From positions 244,611 through 308,610 of the forward strand of contig NZ_MVHF01000004.1 in NCBI RefSeq assembly GCF_002086485.1: a DNA stretch of 64,000 bases, in the 5' to 3' direction. The DNA comes from Mycobacterium aquaticum (GTDB lineage Bacteria > Actinomycetota > Actinomycetes > Mycobacteriales > Mycobacteriaceae). Positions 1 to 8,959 of this stretch are shown here, one piece after another. Numbering within the stretch: position 1 is the stretch's first letter; each line of letters opens with the position of its first letter. The notes beneath the pieces were generated by a model. It worked only from the letters and a program-made list of their open reading frames with translations. It did no database searches and had not been told where the DNA came from. A program made the translations under genes and the position numbers.

Positions 1-232
1 CGTGGTCGGGGTGATGGTGGGTGACCAGCACGCCCGCCAAGCGCATGCCGTCGGCTTCCAGCGCATCGACCAGATCACCCGCCGCGTAGGCCGGGTCCAC
101 CACCAGTGCCTCACCCGTCTCGCGATCGCCGATCAGGTAGGCGAAGTTGCGCATCTGCTGGGCGATCATGTCGTCGGCGGCGAAGTCGCGACCGGACAAG
201 AGCTGCTTGAAGTAGAGGCGATCCTGAGGCAT
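1..232 (-). CDS. MBL-fold hydrolase (glyoxalase II-like), N-terminal part
   Basis: The first 77 codons of a leftward gene that runs off the left edge. The visible protein begins MPQDRLYFKQLL, has a beta-strand segment ending in VVDPAY, and reaches LVTHHHPDH, which is the HxHxDH zinc-binding motif of metallo-beta-lactamase-fold hydrolases. The family includes glyoxalase II and persulfide dioxygenases, so the exact reaction is open. The gene is divergent from the NsrR-type regulator, with 99 bp between the starts, so an operator there could serve both. ATG at 232 was chosen because the in-frame sequence fits the fold; the ribosome binding site is weak. Confidence 0.8.
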   Translation of the reverse strand, partial: MPQDRLYFKQLLSGRDFAADDMIAQQMRNFAYLIGDRETGEALVVDPAYAAGDLVDALEADGMRLAGVLVTHHHPDH

Positions 233-297
233 CTGCCCATCATTGCAGGTCAAAAAACCGCACTTCACGCGGTGTTTAACAGCACAGCGCAAAAAGT

Positions 298-312
298 CGC
301 ATCGGAAATGCG
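298..312. promoter_or_regulatory. Candidate NsrR operator upstream of nsrR-hmp
   Basis: A perfect inverted repeat CGCAT-N5-ATGCG lies in an A/T-rich stretch (aaaaagt to the left, gaattt to the right) 19 bp before the regulator start. A self-regulating Rrf2/NsrR repressor is expected to bind such a site, and the position between divergent genes fits. The half-site orientation does not match the enterobacterial NsrR consensus, so the assignment is inferred from position and symmetry. Confidence 0.4.
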
Positions 313-331
313 GAATTTATAGCGTGAAGCC

Positions 332-790
332 ATGCAACTCACCCGGTTCACCGACCTGGGCCTGCGCACGCTGATGCTGCTGGCCTCGGCCGAGTCGGCA
401 GGCCGCCGGGTCACCACACGCACCATCGCGGTGAGTGCCAACGCGTCCGAACACCACGTCGCCAAGGCCGTGTCGAGGCTCGCGGAGCTCGGCATGGTGC
501 ACGCCCGGCGCGGCCGGGTCGGGGGGCTGGTGCTGACCGAGGCCGGCCGGACCGCGTCGATCGGCGCGCTGGTGCGGGAACTCGAAGGCGACCGCGAGGT
601 CATCGAATGCGGCGGCGACAATCCCTGCCCGTTGATCGCCGCATGCCGGCTACGCCGCGCGTTGGCCGACGCCAAAGCGGCCTTCTACCGCGAACTCGAC
701 CGCTACACCGTCACTGATCTGTCAGGAGGCATCGGCTTCTCGGCCGGCCTCCCGATCGTTTTACAACTCACCGGAGAAAGGACCCAATGA
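332..790 (+). CDS. nsrR: Rrf2-family nitric-oxide-sensing repressor, NsrR type
   Basis: A 152-residue Rrf2 regulator. The N-terminus MQLTRFTDLGLRTLMLLA and the following winged helix are typical. Near residues 90-105 it carries Cys-X5-Cys-X5-Cys (ECGGDNPCPLIAAC), the spacing of NsrR proteins that hold a [4Fe-4S] cluster destroyed by nitric oxide. The stop codon overlaps the start of the flavohaemoglobin gene, so the two are translationally coupled. The combination of cluster cysteines and an NO-detoxifying partner makes NsrR much more likely than other Rrf2 members such as IscR or RsrR. Regulation of its own operon is inferred. Confidence 0.85.
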   Translation: MQLTRFTDLGLRTLMLLASAESAGRRVTTRTIAVSANASEHHVAKAVSRLAELGMVHARRGRVGGLVLTEAGRTASIGALVRELEGDREVIECGGDNPCPLIAACRLRRALADAKAAFYRELDRYTVTDLSGGIGFSAGLPIVLQLTGERTQ

Positions 791-2025
791 TGACCGTCAC
801 CACGCCCGAGCCCTCAGCCGTAAGGGTCGAGCTCGAACCGCACCACGCCGAGATCGTCAAGGCGACGCTGCCGTTGATCGGTGCGAACATCGACGAGATC
901 ACCAAGGAGTTCTACCGCCGGCTGTTCGGCAACCACCCGGCGTTGTTGCGCAACCTGTTCAACCGCGGCAACCAGGCGCAGGGATCGCAGCAGCGCGCGC
1001 TGGCCGCGTCGATCGCGACCTTCGCCACCCATCTGGTCGATCCGGCGCTGCCCCATCCGGTCGAGCTGCTGTCGCGGATCGGGCACAAGCACGCCTCGTT
1101 GGGGGTGACCGCCGAGTTGTATCCCGTTGTCCAGGAGAACCTGTTCGCGGCAATCGTCGAGGTGCTCGGCGCCGAGACGGTGACGGCCGAGGTGGCCGAA
1201 GCGTGGGACCGCGTCTACTGGATCATGGCCGACACGCTCATCGAGCTGGAGAACGGGCTCTACTCCGGCGCGGGCGTCGAGCCCGGTGACGTGTTCCGCC
1301 GGCTGCGGGTGGTGGCGCGCGTCGACGACCCGTCGGGTGCCGTGCTCGTCACCGTCGGCTCCGATTCGCCCGTGAACTTCCTTCCGGGCCAATATGTTTC
1401 GGTGGGCGTGACGCTGCCCGACGGGGCACGCCAGCTGCGTCAGTACAGCCTCGTCAACGATGCCGGAACCACCGACCTGACCTTCGCCGTCAAGCCGGTC
1501 GACGCGAGCGCGACCCAGCCCGCCGGTGAGGTGTCGAACTGGATTCGCGCCAACCTGTGTGTCGGCGACCTGCTCGACGTCACCGTGCCGTTCGGCGACT
1601 TGCACGAGTCCGCCGCGGAGGACAAGGTGCTCATGCTGATCTCGGCAGGCATCGGCATCACCCCGATGATCGGCATCCTGGAGCACCTCGCCGCCGAGCG
1701 GCCCGACACCCAGGTGCGGGTGCTGCACGCCGACCGCAGCGACACCAGCCATCCGCTGCGGGAACGCCAGCACGAGCTGGTCGAGGCGCTGCCGAACTCC
1801 AGCCTCGACGTCTGGTACGAGGACGGCATCACCGCGGGCACCCCGGGCGTACACCCGGGCCTGCTGAACCTGGCGGGTATCGAGCTGCCGGTCGGCGCCG
1901 AGATCTACCTGTGCGGTGGGGCGGGCTTCGTCGCGGCGGTGCGGACCCAGCTGGGCGAGCGCGGGATCGACCTGCAGCGGGTGCACTGCGAGCTGTTCGC
2001 GCCCAACGATTGGCTGCTCGACTGA
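787..2025 (+). CDS. hmp: Flavohaemoprotein, nitric oxide dioxygenase
   Basis: A 412-residue flavohaemoglobin, close to the usual 400. The N-terminal globin domain has the B10 tyrosine (EFYRRLF), the NQ..GSQQ segment of the distal pocket and the proximal histidine in IGHKHASLG. It is followed by an FAD-binding domain with RQYSLVN (RxYS flavin motif) and an NAD-binding domain with SAGIGITPM. The enzyme oxidises NO to nitrate using O2 and NADH in the cytoplasm. The ATG at 787 overlaps the regulator stop and follows GGAGAAAGG. A bulged hairpin downstream probably ends the two-gene operon. Confidence 0.93.
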   Translation: MMTVTTPEPSAVRVELEPHHAEIVKATLPLIGANIDEITKEFYRRLFGNHPALLRNLFNRGNQAQGSQQRALAASIATFATHLVDPALPHPVELLSRIGHKHASLGVTAELYPVVQENLFAAIVEVLGAETVTAEVAEAWDRVYWIMADTLIELENGLYSGAGVEPGDVFRRLRVVARVDDPSGAVLVTVGSDSPVNFLPGQYVSVGVTLPDGARQLRQYSLVNDAGTTDLTFAVKPVDASATQPAGEVSNWIRANLCVGDLLDVTVPFGDLHESAAEDKVLMLISAGIGITPMIGILEHLAAERPDTQVRVLHADRSDTSHPLRERQHELVEALPNSSLDVWYEDGITAGTPGVHPGLLNLAGIELPVGAEIYLCGGAGFVAAVRTQLGERGIDLQRVHCELFAPNDWLLD

Positions 2026-2043
2026 CCCCTCAGCGCCGAAAAT

Positions 2044-2094
2044 GCCTCCCGGCAGCCGTGTTGACCAGCGGTTTGGTGCGGCTGCCGGGGAGGC
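2044..2094 (+). terminator. Bulged hairpin after hmp
   Basis: GCCTCCCGGCAGCC pairs with GGCTGCCGGGGAGGC (one bulged base) around a 22-nt loop, 19 nt after the hmp stop. There is no long U tract, as is common in mycobacteria. A possible tRNA promoter (TTGGTG, 18-nt spacer, TACCCT at 2097-2102) overlaps its right arm, so termination and the promoter for the tRNA genes may share this sequence. Confidence 0.45.
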
Positions 2095-2144
2095 TGTACC
2101 CTCTTTAAGGCCCACGGCTTACAGCCGCGGGCCGAAGTAGATAG

Positions 2145-2217
2145 GCCCCCTTAGCTCAGTCGGCAGAGCGTTTCCATGGTAAGGAAAAGGTCAACGGTTC
2201 GATTCCGTTAGGGGGCT
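2145..2217 (+). tRNA. thrT: tRNA-Thr (GGT)
   Basis: A complete cloverleaf: acceptor GCCCCCT/AGGGGGC, D arm AGCTC..GAGC, anticodon stem TTTCC/GGAAA with loop ATGGTAA (anticodon GGT), T arm AACGG-TTCGATT-CCGTT, discriminator T. CCA is not encoded. It reads ACC/ACU codons and sits directly before tRNA-Met. Confidence 0.97.
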
Positions 2218-2250
2218 CGGTGGTCGCGGAGCGATGCCCGTGCCTATCGG

Positions 2251-2324
2251 GGCGGTGTAGCTCAGCTGGTTAGAGCGCACGACTCATAATCGTGAGGTCG
2301 GGGGATCGAGCCCCCCCACCGCTA
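2251..2324 (+). tRNA. metT: tRNA-Met (CAT), elongator-like
   Basis: Cloverleaf with acceptor GGCGGTG/CACCGCT (terminal G-U pair), anticodon stem CACGA/TCGTG, loop CTCATAA (anticodon CAT), and T arm GGGGG-ATCGAGC-CCCCC. It lacks the three G-C pairs expected in the anticodon stem of the initiator, so it is an elongator Met tRNA; a lysidine-modified Ile-CAT cannot be excluded from sequence alone. It lies 35 bp before rpmG. Confidence 0.93.
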
Positions 2325-2359
2325 CAGGGACAAGTAAGACGTGAAAGAGGGCAGCTGAC

Positions 2360-2527
2360 GTGGCGTCGAGTACGGACGTTCGGCCGAAGATCACTTTGGC
2401 CTGCGAGGTGTGCAAGCACCGCAACTACATCACCAAGAAGAACCGCCGCAACGACCCCGACCGGCTGGAAATCAAGAAGTTCTGCCCGAACTGCGGACAC
2501 CACCAGCCGCACAAAGAGTCGCGGTAG
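2360..2527 (+). CDS. rpmG: 50S ribosomal protein L33, zinc-ribbon (C+) form
   Basis: A 55-residue L33 starting at GTG ([12 protein letters not shown]). It carries two CxxC pairs (CEVC and CPNC) that bind zinc, with the family's [21 protein letters not shown] core. A C+ form is normally made when zinc is plentiful. It begins 35 nt after tRNA-Met, behind an AGAGG ribosome binding site, and is followed after 10 bp by hadA. The same tRNA-rpmG-had order is conserved in mycobacteria. Confidence 0.95.
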   Translation: MASSTDVRPKITLACEVCKHRNYITKKNRRNDPDRLEIKKFCPNCGHHQPHKESR

Positions 2528-2537
2528 CCCAACGCTC

Positions 2538-3014
2538 GTGGCTCTATCGTCGAAGCTCGTCGGGAAGCACTTTCGCTATCCCGAGCACTACGAGGTCGGT
2601 CGCGAGAAAATCCGGGAGCACGCGCTCGCCGTCAAGAACGACGACGCGTACTTTCACGACGAGAAGGCCGCGGCTGAACTCGGGCACACCAAGCTGCCGG
2701 CGGCGCTGACCTTCATCTGCATCTTCGGCTACCAGGCGCAGTTGGCGTTCTTGAACAACGCCAACATCGGTGTCGAAGACGCCCAGATCGTCCAGGTCGA
2801 CCAGGCACTGAAGTTCGTCAAGCCGATTTTCGCGGGCGACAAGCTCTTCGCTGACGTCTACGTCGACTCGGTTCGACAGGCGCACGGCACCGATCTCATC
2901 GTGTTCAAGACCATCATCACCGATGACGCCGGTGACGTTGTGCAGGAGACCTTTACGGCCCTTGCGGGCCGCACGGGCGAAGATGGAGAGGGCTTTACTG
3001 ATGGCGCTGCGTGA
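2538..3014 (+). CDS. hadA: (3R)-hydroxyacyl-ACP dehydratase subunit HadA
   Basis: 158 residues beginning VALSSKLVGKHFRYP at a GTG codon. It is the substrate-binding partner in the HadAB heterodimer that dehydrates 3-hydroxyacyl-ACP during FAS-II elongation of meromycolic chains. The protein has a hot-dog fold (ALTFICIFGYQAQ, QIVQVDQALKFVKPIFAGDKLFADVYVDSV) and lacks the catalytic Asp/His of HadB, as expected. Longer in-frame reading upstream would overlap rpmG and tRNA-Met, so the GTG at 2538 is preferred. The last 14 bp overlap hadB, indicating coupled synthesis of the two subunits. Confidence 0.94.
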   Translation: MALSSKLVGKHFRYPEHYEVGREKIREHALAVKNDDAYFHDEKAAAELGHTKLPAALTFICIFGYQAQLAFLNNANIGVEDAQIVQVDQALKFVKPIFAGDKLFADVYVDSVRQAHGTDLIVFKTIITDDAGDVVQETFTALAGRTGEDGEGFTDGAA

Positions 3015-3429
3015 GTTCAGTTCGGTCAAGGTGGGGGACACGCTTCCGGAGCGGATCATCCCGCTGACCCGTAGTGACCTGGTCAACTACGCGGGTGTTT
3101 CCGGCGACCTGAACCCGATCCACTGGGACGACGAGATCGCCAAGCAGGTCGGCCTCGACACCGCCATCGCGCACGGCATGCTCACCATGGGCCTGGGCGG
3201 CGGCTACGTCACCTCCTGGGTCGGGGATCCCGCAGCGGTGAAGGAATACAACGTCCGGTTCACCGCAGTGGTGCCGGTACCCAACGACGGCGTCGGCGCG
3301 GAGATCGTCTTCAACGGCCGGATCAAGTCCGTCGACCCCGAGGACAAACTGGTCACCATCGCCATCTCGGCCACCACCGGCGGGAAGAAGATCTTCGGGC
3401 GCGCTGTCGCCACCGCACAACTGGCTTAG
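3001..3429 (+). CDS. hadB: (3R)-hydroxyacyl-ACP dehydratase catalytic subunit HadB
   Basis: 142 residues, the usual HadB length. The hydratase-2 motif GDLNPIHWDDEIA gives the catalytic pair Asp36 and His41, followed by AIAHGMLTMGLGGGYVTSW. It pairs with HadA (early cycles) and HadC (late cycles) in type II fatty acid synthesis for mycolic acids. The start lies inside the hadA 3' end, and the stop is 13 bp before hadC. Confidence 0.96.
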   Translation: MALREFSSVKVGDTLPERIIPLTRSDLVNYAGVSGDLNPIHWDDEIAKQVGLDTAIAHGMLTMGLGGGYVTSWVGDPAAVKEYNVRFTAVVPVPNDGVGAEIVFNGRIKSVDPEDKLVTIAISATTGGKKIFGRAVATAQLA

Positions 3430-3442
3430 GGAGGTTGAGGGC

Positions 3443-3952
3443 ATGGCTCTCAAGACCGATATCCGCGGCATGGTCTGGAAATATCCGGACCCGTTCCTGA
3501 TCGGCCGGGAGCAGATCCGCCAGTATGCCAAGGCGGTGAAGGCCTTCGATCCGGCGAGTCACGACGAGGCGGCCGCGGCCGAACTGGGCCACGACGCGCT
3601 GGTCGCGCCGCTGACCTTCGCCTCGACCCTGGCGCTTCTGGTTCAGCAGCACTTCTTCAAGCACGTCGACGTCGGCATGCAGACCATGCAGATCGTCCAG
3701 GTGGACCAGAAGTTCGTCTACCGCAGGCCGCTCAAGGCCGGCGACCAGCTGCACGCCGTCATGGAGATCACGTCGGTCGACGAGCGGTTCGGCGCGGACA
3801 TCGTCGTCACCCACAACGTCTGCACCGACGACGACGGTGAGATCGTGCTGGAGGCCATCACCACGATGATGGGCCACGAAGGCGACCACTCGATCCAGGT
3901 CAAGTGGGATCCGGAATCCGGCCAGGTCATCCGCAAGGCGGCCGGGGAATAG
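3443..3952 (+). CDS. hadC: (3R)-hydroxyacyl-ACP dehydratase subunit HadC
   Basis: 169 residues, homologous to HadA in the same window (IQVDQKFVYRRPL and GDQLHAVMEI match HadA's equivalent strands). It is the alternative non-catalytic partner of HadB, acting on longer meromycolate intermediates. ATG is preceded by GGGAGGTTGAGGGC. It ends the rpmG-hadABC transcription unit; 175 bp then separate it from tRNA-Trp. Confidence 0.94.
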   Translation: MALKTDIRGMVWKYPDPFLIGREQIRQYAKAVKAFDPASHDEAAAAELGHDALVAPLTFASTLALLVQQHFFKHVDVGMQTMQIVQVDQKFVYRRPLKAGDQLHAVMEITSVDERFGADIVVTHNVCTDDDGEIVLEAITTMMGHEGDHSIQVKWDPESGQVIRKAAGE

Positions 3953-4127
3953 TCGGGTGGCCGACGCGATTAGTGCTTGATACCCACGCCGGGGTACACT
4001 CGGCTCTCGGGGTTTTTCCCATTTCAGCGCGCTGTCCGTCGGCTTGATCGAGCGTACGGGGAGCGCGCGAATCGTGTGAGCCCCGGACGAAGGATGTGAT
4101 GACGGGGTAAAACCTGGCCATCGCTGA

Positions 4128-4200
<73 letters not shown>

Positions 4201-4268
4201 CTCAACTGAATACTCGACAAGGTGTGGACACTGGAAGGTGACCACACAACCAGGATGAAAGGCATGCG

Positions 4269-4721
4269 GTGAGCGACGAGCGCGAAGGTGCCGGCTCCGC
4301 AGACGACACTGGGACCGACGCCCATGGCTCCGGCGACAACCACGGTCAGACCGCGGTTGTGACCAGGCCGCTGCGCCCGACCGGTAAGCGGTCCCGCCGT
4401 GGAGTGCCCAGCGACGCTGAGGGCGACGAGACCGACAGCGGTGAGGACACCGCCGAGTCGAAGGATGCCGCCAAGAACGGCGCCGGTAAGACCAAAAAGA
4501 CCAAGAAGGCTGCCGGCGGTTCGTCGAGCAATCCGATCATGTTCGTCATCAACTACCTCAAGCAGGTTGTTGCCGAACTTCGGAAGGTGATCTGGCCCAA
4601 CCGCAAGCAGATGGTCAGCTACACCTCGGTCGTGCTGGTCTTCCTGATGTTCATGGTCGCGCTGATTTCAGGTGTGGACCTGGGCCTGGCACGGCTGGTG
4701 TCGTTGGTTTTCGGCACCTGA
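4269..4721 (+). CDS. secE: Preprotein translocase subunit SecE
   Basis: 150 residues. The first ~95 are hydrophilic and acidic with a Lys-rich stretch ([13 protein letters not shown]), an extension typical of actinobacterial SecE. The conserved core follows: [19 protein letters not shown], then one membrane helix ([19 protein letters not shown]). SecE stabilises SecY in the Sec channel. It starts at GTG behind GAAAGG and is followed after 28 bp by nusG. Confidence 0.94.
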   Translation: MSDEREGAGSADDTGTDAHGSGDNHGQTAVVTRPLRPTGKRSRRGVPSDAEGDETDSGEDTAESKDAAKNGAGKTKKTKKAAGGSSSNPIMFVINYLKQVVAELRKVIWPNRKQMVSYTSVVLVFLMFMVALISGVDLGLARLVSLVFGT

Positions 4722-4734
4722 CCCGAGATTTTGA

Positions 4735-5595
<861 letters not shown>

Positions 5596-5615
5596 CCGGT
5601 AACGGCTAGAACAGC

Positions 5616-5632
5616 GGGCGCGGCACGCGCCC
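5616..5632 (+). promoter_or_regulatory. Small hairpin between nusG and rplK
   Basis: GGGCGCG-gca-CGCGCCC forms a 7-bp stem with a 3-nt loop in the 66-bp gap before rplK. It has no U tract. It may be an mRNA-processing or partial-termination element that separates nusG from ribosomal-protein expression. Function is inferred from position only. Confidence 0.3.
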
Positions 5633-5661
5633 TCGGATAAGCGAGTAAGGAACACCACAGC

Positions 5662-6090
5662 ATGGCCCCGAAGAAGAAGGTCGCCGGGCTCATCAAGCTG
5701 CAGATCCAGGCCGGGCAGGCCAACCCTGCCCCGCCGGTTGGCCCTGCGCTTGGTCAGCACGGTGTCAACATCATGGAGTTCTGCAAGGCGTACAACGCCG
5801 CGACCGAGTCGCAGCGCGGGAACGTCATCCCCGTGGAGATCACCGTCTACGAGGACCGCAGCTTCACGTTCGCCCTCAAGACCCCGCCCGCCGCTCGGCT
5901 GCTGCTCAAGGCTGCCGGTGTGCCCAAGGGTTCGGGTGAGCCGCACAAGACCAAGGTCGCCAAGGTGAGCTGGGACCAGGTGCGCGAGATCGCCGAGACC
6001 AAGAAGGCCGATCTCAATGCCAACGACATCGACGCCGCGGCGAAGATCATCGCAGGCACCGCCCGCTCCATGGGTATCACCGTCGAGTAA
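5662..6090 (+). CDS. rplK: 50S ribosomal protein L11
   Basis: 142 residues, full length. The N-terminal domain has [36 protein letters not shown], of which the proline-rich part contacts 23S rRNA and factors. The C-terminal rRNA-binding domain includes [15 protein letters not shown]11 forms the GTPase-associated centre and is needed for RelA-type stringent signalling. It is co-transcribed with rplA. Confidence 0.97.
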   Translation: MAPKKKVAGLIKLQIQAGQANPAPPVGPALGQHGVNIMEFCKAYNAATESQRGNVIPVEITVYEDRSFTFALKTPPAARLLLKAAGVPKGSGEPHKTKVAKVSWDQVREIAETKKADLNANDIDAAAKIIAGTARSMGITVE

Positions 6091-6162
6091 GACTCCGGAA
6101 GGCGTGGGAGAGCTGGCATCGGCTCGGGAACCACGACTCCAACAGACACGATTGGATTTTCA
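6091..6162 (+). promoter_or_regulatory. Candidate L1-binding leader before rplA
   Basis: The 72-nt spacer contains CGTGG (6103-6107) able to pair with CCACG (6131-6135), and the internal GTGGGAGAGC resembles the GGUGGGAG-type element of L1 targets in rRNA and mRNA. Many bacteria control rplKA by L1 binding to such a site. The position inside rplK-rplA rather than before rplK, and the loose match, keep confidence low. Confidence 0.3.
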
Positions 6163-6870
6163 ATGAGCAAGAACAGCAAGGCATATCGCGAAGCGGCCGA
6201 GAAGGTCGACAGGGACAAGCTCTACACGCCGCTCGAGGCCGCGAAGCTGGCCAAGGAGACGTCGTCCAAGAAGCAGGACGCCACCGTCGAGGTGGCCATC
6301 CGCCTGGGCGTCGACCCCCGCAAGGCGGACCAGATGGTCCGCGGCACCGTCAACCTGCCGCACGGCACCGGTAAGACCGCGCGCGTCGCGGTGTTCGCCG
6401 TGGGGGAGAAGGCCGAGCAGGCTACCGCCGCCGGCGCTGACGTGGTCGGCAGCGACGACCTGATCGAGAAGATCCAGGGCGGTTTCCTGGACTTCGACGC
6501 CGCGATCGCCACTCCGGATCAGATGGCCAAGGTCGGTCGGATCGCTCGCGTGCTGGGCCCGCGCGGGCTGATGCCGAACCCCAAGACCGGCACCGTCACC
6601 CCGGACGTCGCCAAGGCCGTTCAGGACATCAAGGGCGGCAAGATCAACTTCCGTGTCGACAAGCAGGCCAACCTGCACTTCATCATCGGCAAGGCGTCCT
6701 TCGACGAGGCCAAGCTGGCCGAGAACTACGGCGCCGCGCTCGACGAGGTGCTGCGTGCCAAGCCGTCGTCGTCGAAGGGTCGTTACCTCAAGAAGGTGAC
6801 CGTCTCCACCACCACGGGCCCGGGCATCCCGGTTGACCCGGCGGTGACCCGGAACTTCACCGAGGCTTAG
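6163..6870 (+). CDS. rplA: 50S ribosomal protein L1
   Basis: 235 residues. Family signatures include [20 protein letters not shown] near the start and the L1 signature [15 protein letters not shown] near residue 135. It forms the mobile L1 stalk that guides deacylated tRNA out of the E site, and it may repress its own mRNA. It is the last gene of the secE-rplA unit and converges on the leftward sigma-factor gene, with a 61-bp palindromic repeat between them. Confidence 0.97.
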   Translation: MSKNSKAYREAAEKVDRDKLYTPLEAAKLAKETSSKKQDATVEVAIRLGVDPRKADQMVRGTVNLPHGTGKTARVAVFAVGEKAEQATAAGADVVGSDDLIEKIQGGFLDFDAAIATPDQMAKVGRIARVLGPRGLMPNPKTGTVTPDVAKAVQDIKGGKINFRVDKQANLHFIIGKASFDEAKLAENYGAALDEVLRAKPSSSKGRYLKKVTVSTTTGPGIPVDPAVTRNFTEA

Positions 6871-6879
6871 TTTTTAGCC

Positions 6880-6940
6880 CGAGTGGCCAGTTACGGCACA
6901 AGATTCTTTGAATCGCGTGTCATAACTGGCCATTCGGCGT
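6880..6940. repeat. 61-bp palindromic intergenic repeat, copy 1
   Basis: Starts CGAGTGGCCAGTTA and ends in TAACTGGCCATTCGGCGT. The arms TGGCCAGTTA/TAACTGGCCA are perfect 10-bp complements around a variable middle. A second copy of exactly the same length lies at 36473-36533; the ends are conserved and the middle diverges. Both copies sit between convergent genes, so a bidirectional terminator role is plausible. The right end runs into the sigma-factor 3' end. Confidence 0.8.
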
Positions 6941-8158
6941 TTCTGGGGTGAGTTCAGCGATGCGGCGACGCAGGAATGCCGCGGCCGGCGCGGAGACGTT
7001 GTCGCTTTCCAGCGCGATCCCGTACCAGTGCAATGCTTCTCGGTTACGCCCCGCGCGGCGCAGCAGATCCGCCCGGATCGGGGCGACGATGTTGGAGCGT
7101 GCCAGACGTGGATCGTCGGCCACCTCGTCCAGCGCCGCCAGCCCGGCGTCGAACCCGTCGCGAAACGCAACGGCCACAGCGCGATTGGCGCGCACCACGG
7201 GAGACTCTCCGAGCTCGAGCAGCCGGTCGTAGGCCTGGCAGATGACGGACCAATCGGTGAGCTGCCAGCTCGGTGCGGTGGCGTGCAGTGCTGCGATCAC
7301 CGCCTGCGGCAGATAGGGCCCCGATGCTCCTTCGGCGAGCCGCAGCTGGTCCAGGCCGCGGGCGATGCGCCCACGGTCCCACCGGGTTCGGTCCTGTTCG
7401 TCGAGCGGCACCAGCGCACCGTCGTCGTCCACGCGGGTCCGTCGACGCGAATCATGCAGCAGCACAAGCGCTGCCAATGCGTGCGCGTCGCGGTCGCCGG
7501 GCATCAGCGTGCACAGTTCACCGGCCAGCCGCACACCCTCGTCGCACAGCTCGTCCCGTATGGCCGACGGGCCACCACTGGACCAGTAGCCTTCGGTGAA
7601 CACCGAATAGACGCAAGCCATCACGTGCGGTGTGCGTTCGGGCAGCAGGTCGGGCGGTGGCACCCGCAACGGGATATTGGCCTGGCGGATCTTGTGTTTC
7701 GCGCGAGTGAGCCGTTGACCTACCGCTGCCTCGGATTGCAGCAGCGCCCGGGCGATCTCGGGCACGGTGAGCCCCGAGATCAACCGAAGCGTCAGCGCCA
7801 ACTGCGAAGCCCGGTCGAGTGCCGGGTGGGCGCACGTGAACATCATCCGCAATTCGTCGTCGCGAACGGGATGCAGCTCGCGATCGTCGTCGCGCGCTGT
7901 CGTCTCATACACCGCGGCCAATTCCTTTCCCGCCCGCGAAGATTCACGTCGCAGGCGGTCTAGGGCCCGGTTGCGCGCGACGGTGGTCAACCACGCACCC
8001 GGGTTGGTAGGCACCCCATCGGACGGCCAGGTCCGCAGCGCCTGCGCACAGGCGTCCTGGACGGCGTCCTCGGCGACACCGAGATCTCCGGACCACCGCG
8101 CGATGGTGGCCACAGCGGGACCCCACTCCCGCCGGAAGACGCCGTCCAGCTGGGTCAC
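6920..8158 (-). CDS. ECF42-type RNA polymerase sigma factor with C-terminal TPR-like extension
   Basis: 412 residues. Region 2 (residues ~10-80, with DAVQDACAQALRTWP and NRALDRLRRES) and region 4 (~110-175, LTVPEIARALLQSEAAVGQRLTRAKHKIR) are followed by a helical extension of about 230 residues. That layout matches the ECF42 group, which replaces a classical anti-sigma factor with this extension and is genetically linked to YCII/DGPF proteins, as here. It starts at GTG 8158, 11 bp after the YCII gene. Its regulon and signal are unknown. Confidence 0.88.
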   Translation of the reverse strand: MTQLDGVFRREWGPAVATIARWSGDLGVAEDAVQDACAQALRTWPSDGVPTNPGAWLTTVARNRALDRLRRESSRAGKELAAVYETTARDDDRELHPVRDDELRMMFTCAHPALDRASQLALTLRLISGLTVPEIARALLQSEAAVGQRLTRAKHKIRQANIPLRVPPPDLLPERTPHVMACVYSVFTEGYWSSGGPSAIRDELCDEGVRLAGELCTLMPGDRDAHALAALVLLHDSRRRTRVDDDGALVPLDEQDRTRWDRGRIARGLDQLRLAEGASGPYLPQAVIAALHATAPSWQLTDWSVICQAYDRLLELGESPVVRANRAVAVAFRDGFDAGLAALDEVADDPRLARSNIVAPIRADLLRRAGRNREALHWYGIALESDNVSAPAAAFLRRRIAELTPETPNGQL

Positions 8159-8169
8159 CGGGCCACTAA

Positions 8170-8865
8170 CTACAGCCCCGCGATACCGGACAACTGGCGC
8201 AGCTCGATTGCCGAGGCCGGAATCATCGATGCCAGCTTGACCGCCTCGTCGCGATCAGTGGCACGCAGCACGTAGAACCCGTTGGCCACCTCGGCGCCCT
8301 CGGCGTACGGGCCGTCGGTGAACGTCACCTTTCCGTCGCGCACTCGCACGGTGGTCGCGGTGGACGGCGGATGCAGCGGCGCACCGGCAAGCGTCTTGTC
8401 GCCGATGGTATTGGCGAGCTCGACATGCAGACCTGCCTGCTTGTTCCATTCGTCGGTGCCGGGCACGTTGACGGCCTCAGGCGGTTCCAGGAGCAGGGCC
8501 AGCCAGTCGTTGCGCACGGGCTGCTCGGGTGCCCGCCAGTGCACCATCGGCCACACCTCGACGGCGCCGTACTTGGCCGCTGGGATGTCGCGGGCCAGCG
8601 CGAGGGCCTCGTCGAGGTTCTCGGCCTCGAATACGTAGTAGCCTGCCGCGACTTCGGCGCCCTCGGCGAACGGGCCGTCGGTGATGGTCGGATTGTCCGG
8701 GCCGCCGGAGATGCGGACAGCACCTGCGGCGGGGGTGAGCGCATCGCCCGCCCGGATGAACCCCGCTGCTTTGGCGTGGAAATCCAGGTACGCCGACATC
8801 TCGGCGGCACCCTGCTCAGGGGTGAGTGCGTTCTCGCGATTGATCAGTAGGGCGAAGTAGTGCAT
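8170..8865 (-). CDS. Tandem YCII/DGPF-domain protein, ECF42 partner
   Basis: 231 residues made of two fused YCII-related domains. The first (residues ~1-105) carries DGPFAEGAEVAAGYYVFEA; the second (~115-231) carries DGPYAEGAEVANGFYVLRA. DGPF proteins are the conserved companions of ECF42 sigma factors; their biochemical activity is not established. ATG 8865 follows GGGAGA. It is the first gene of a two-gene leftward operon. The double-domain form suggests the partner works as a pseudo-dimer (inference). Confidence 0.88.
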   Translation of the reverse strand: MHYFALLINRENALTPEQGAAEMSAYLDFHAKAAGFIRAGDALTPAAGAVRISGGPDNPTITDGPFAEGAEVAAGYYVFEAENLDEALALARDIPAAKYGAVEVWPMVHWRAPEQPVRNDWLALLLEPPEAVNVPGTDEWNKQAGLHVELANTIGDKTLAGAPLHPPSTATTVRVRDGKVTFTDGPYAEGAEVANGFYVLRATDRDEAVKLASMIPASAIELRQLSGIAGL

Positions 8866-8959
8866 CGTCGTCTCCCGGTGTCAGCGAGTGAGAACCTGCT
8901 GTTCCACTCTCTACCCATCCGACGAACGACGCTGCCCGGATCCGACAGCTCGCGGGAAA

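Noticed and set aside
814..2115. 433-codon leftward frame opposite hmp
   Set aside because: Composition is that of a high-GC antisense shadow, and hmp has complete globin, FAD and NAD domains.
2292..2537. N-terminal extension of hadA back into tRNA-Met and rpmG
   Set aside because: The extension overlaps a tRNA and another gene in a different frame; the conserved HadA start is at 2538.
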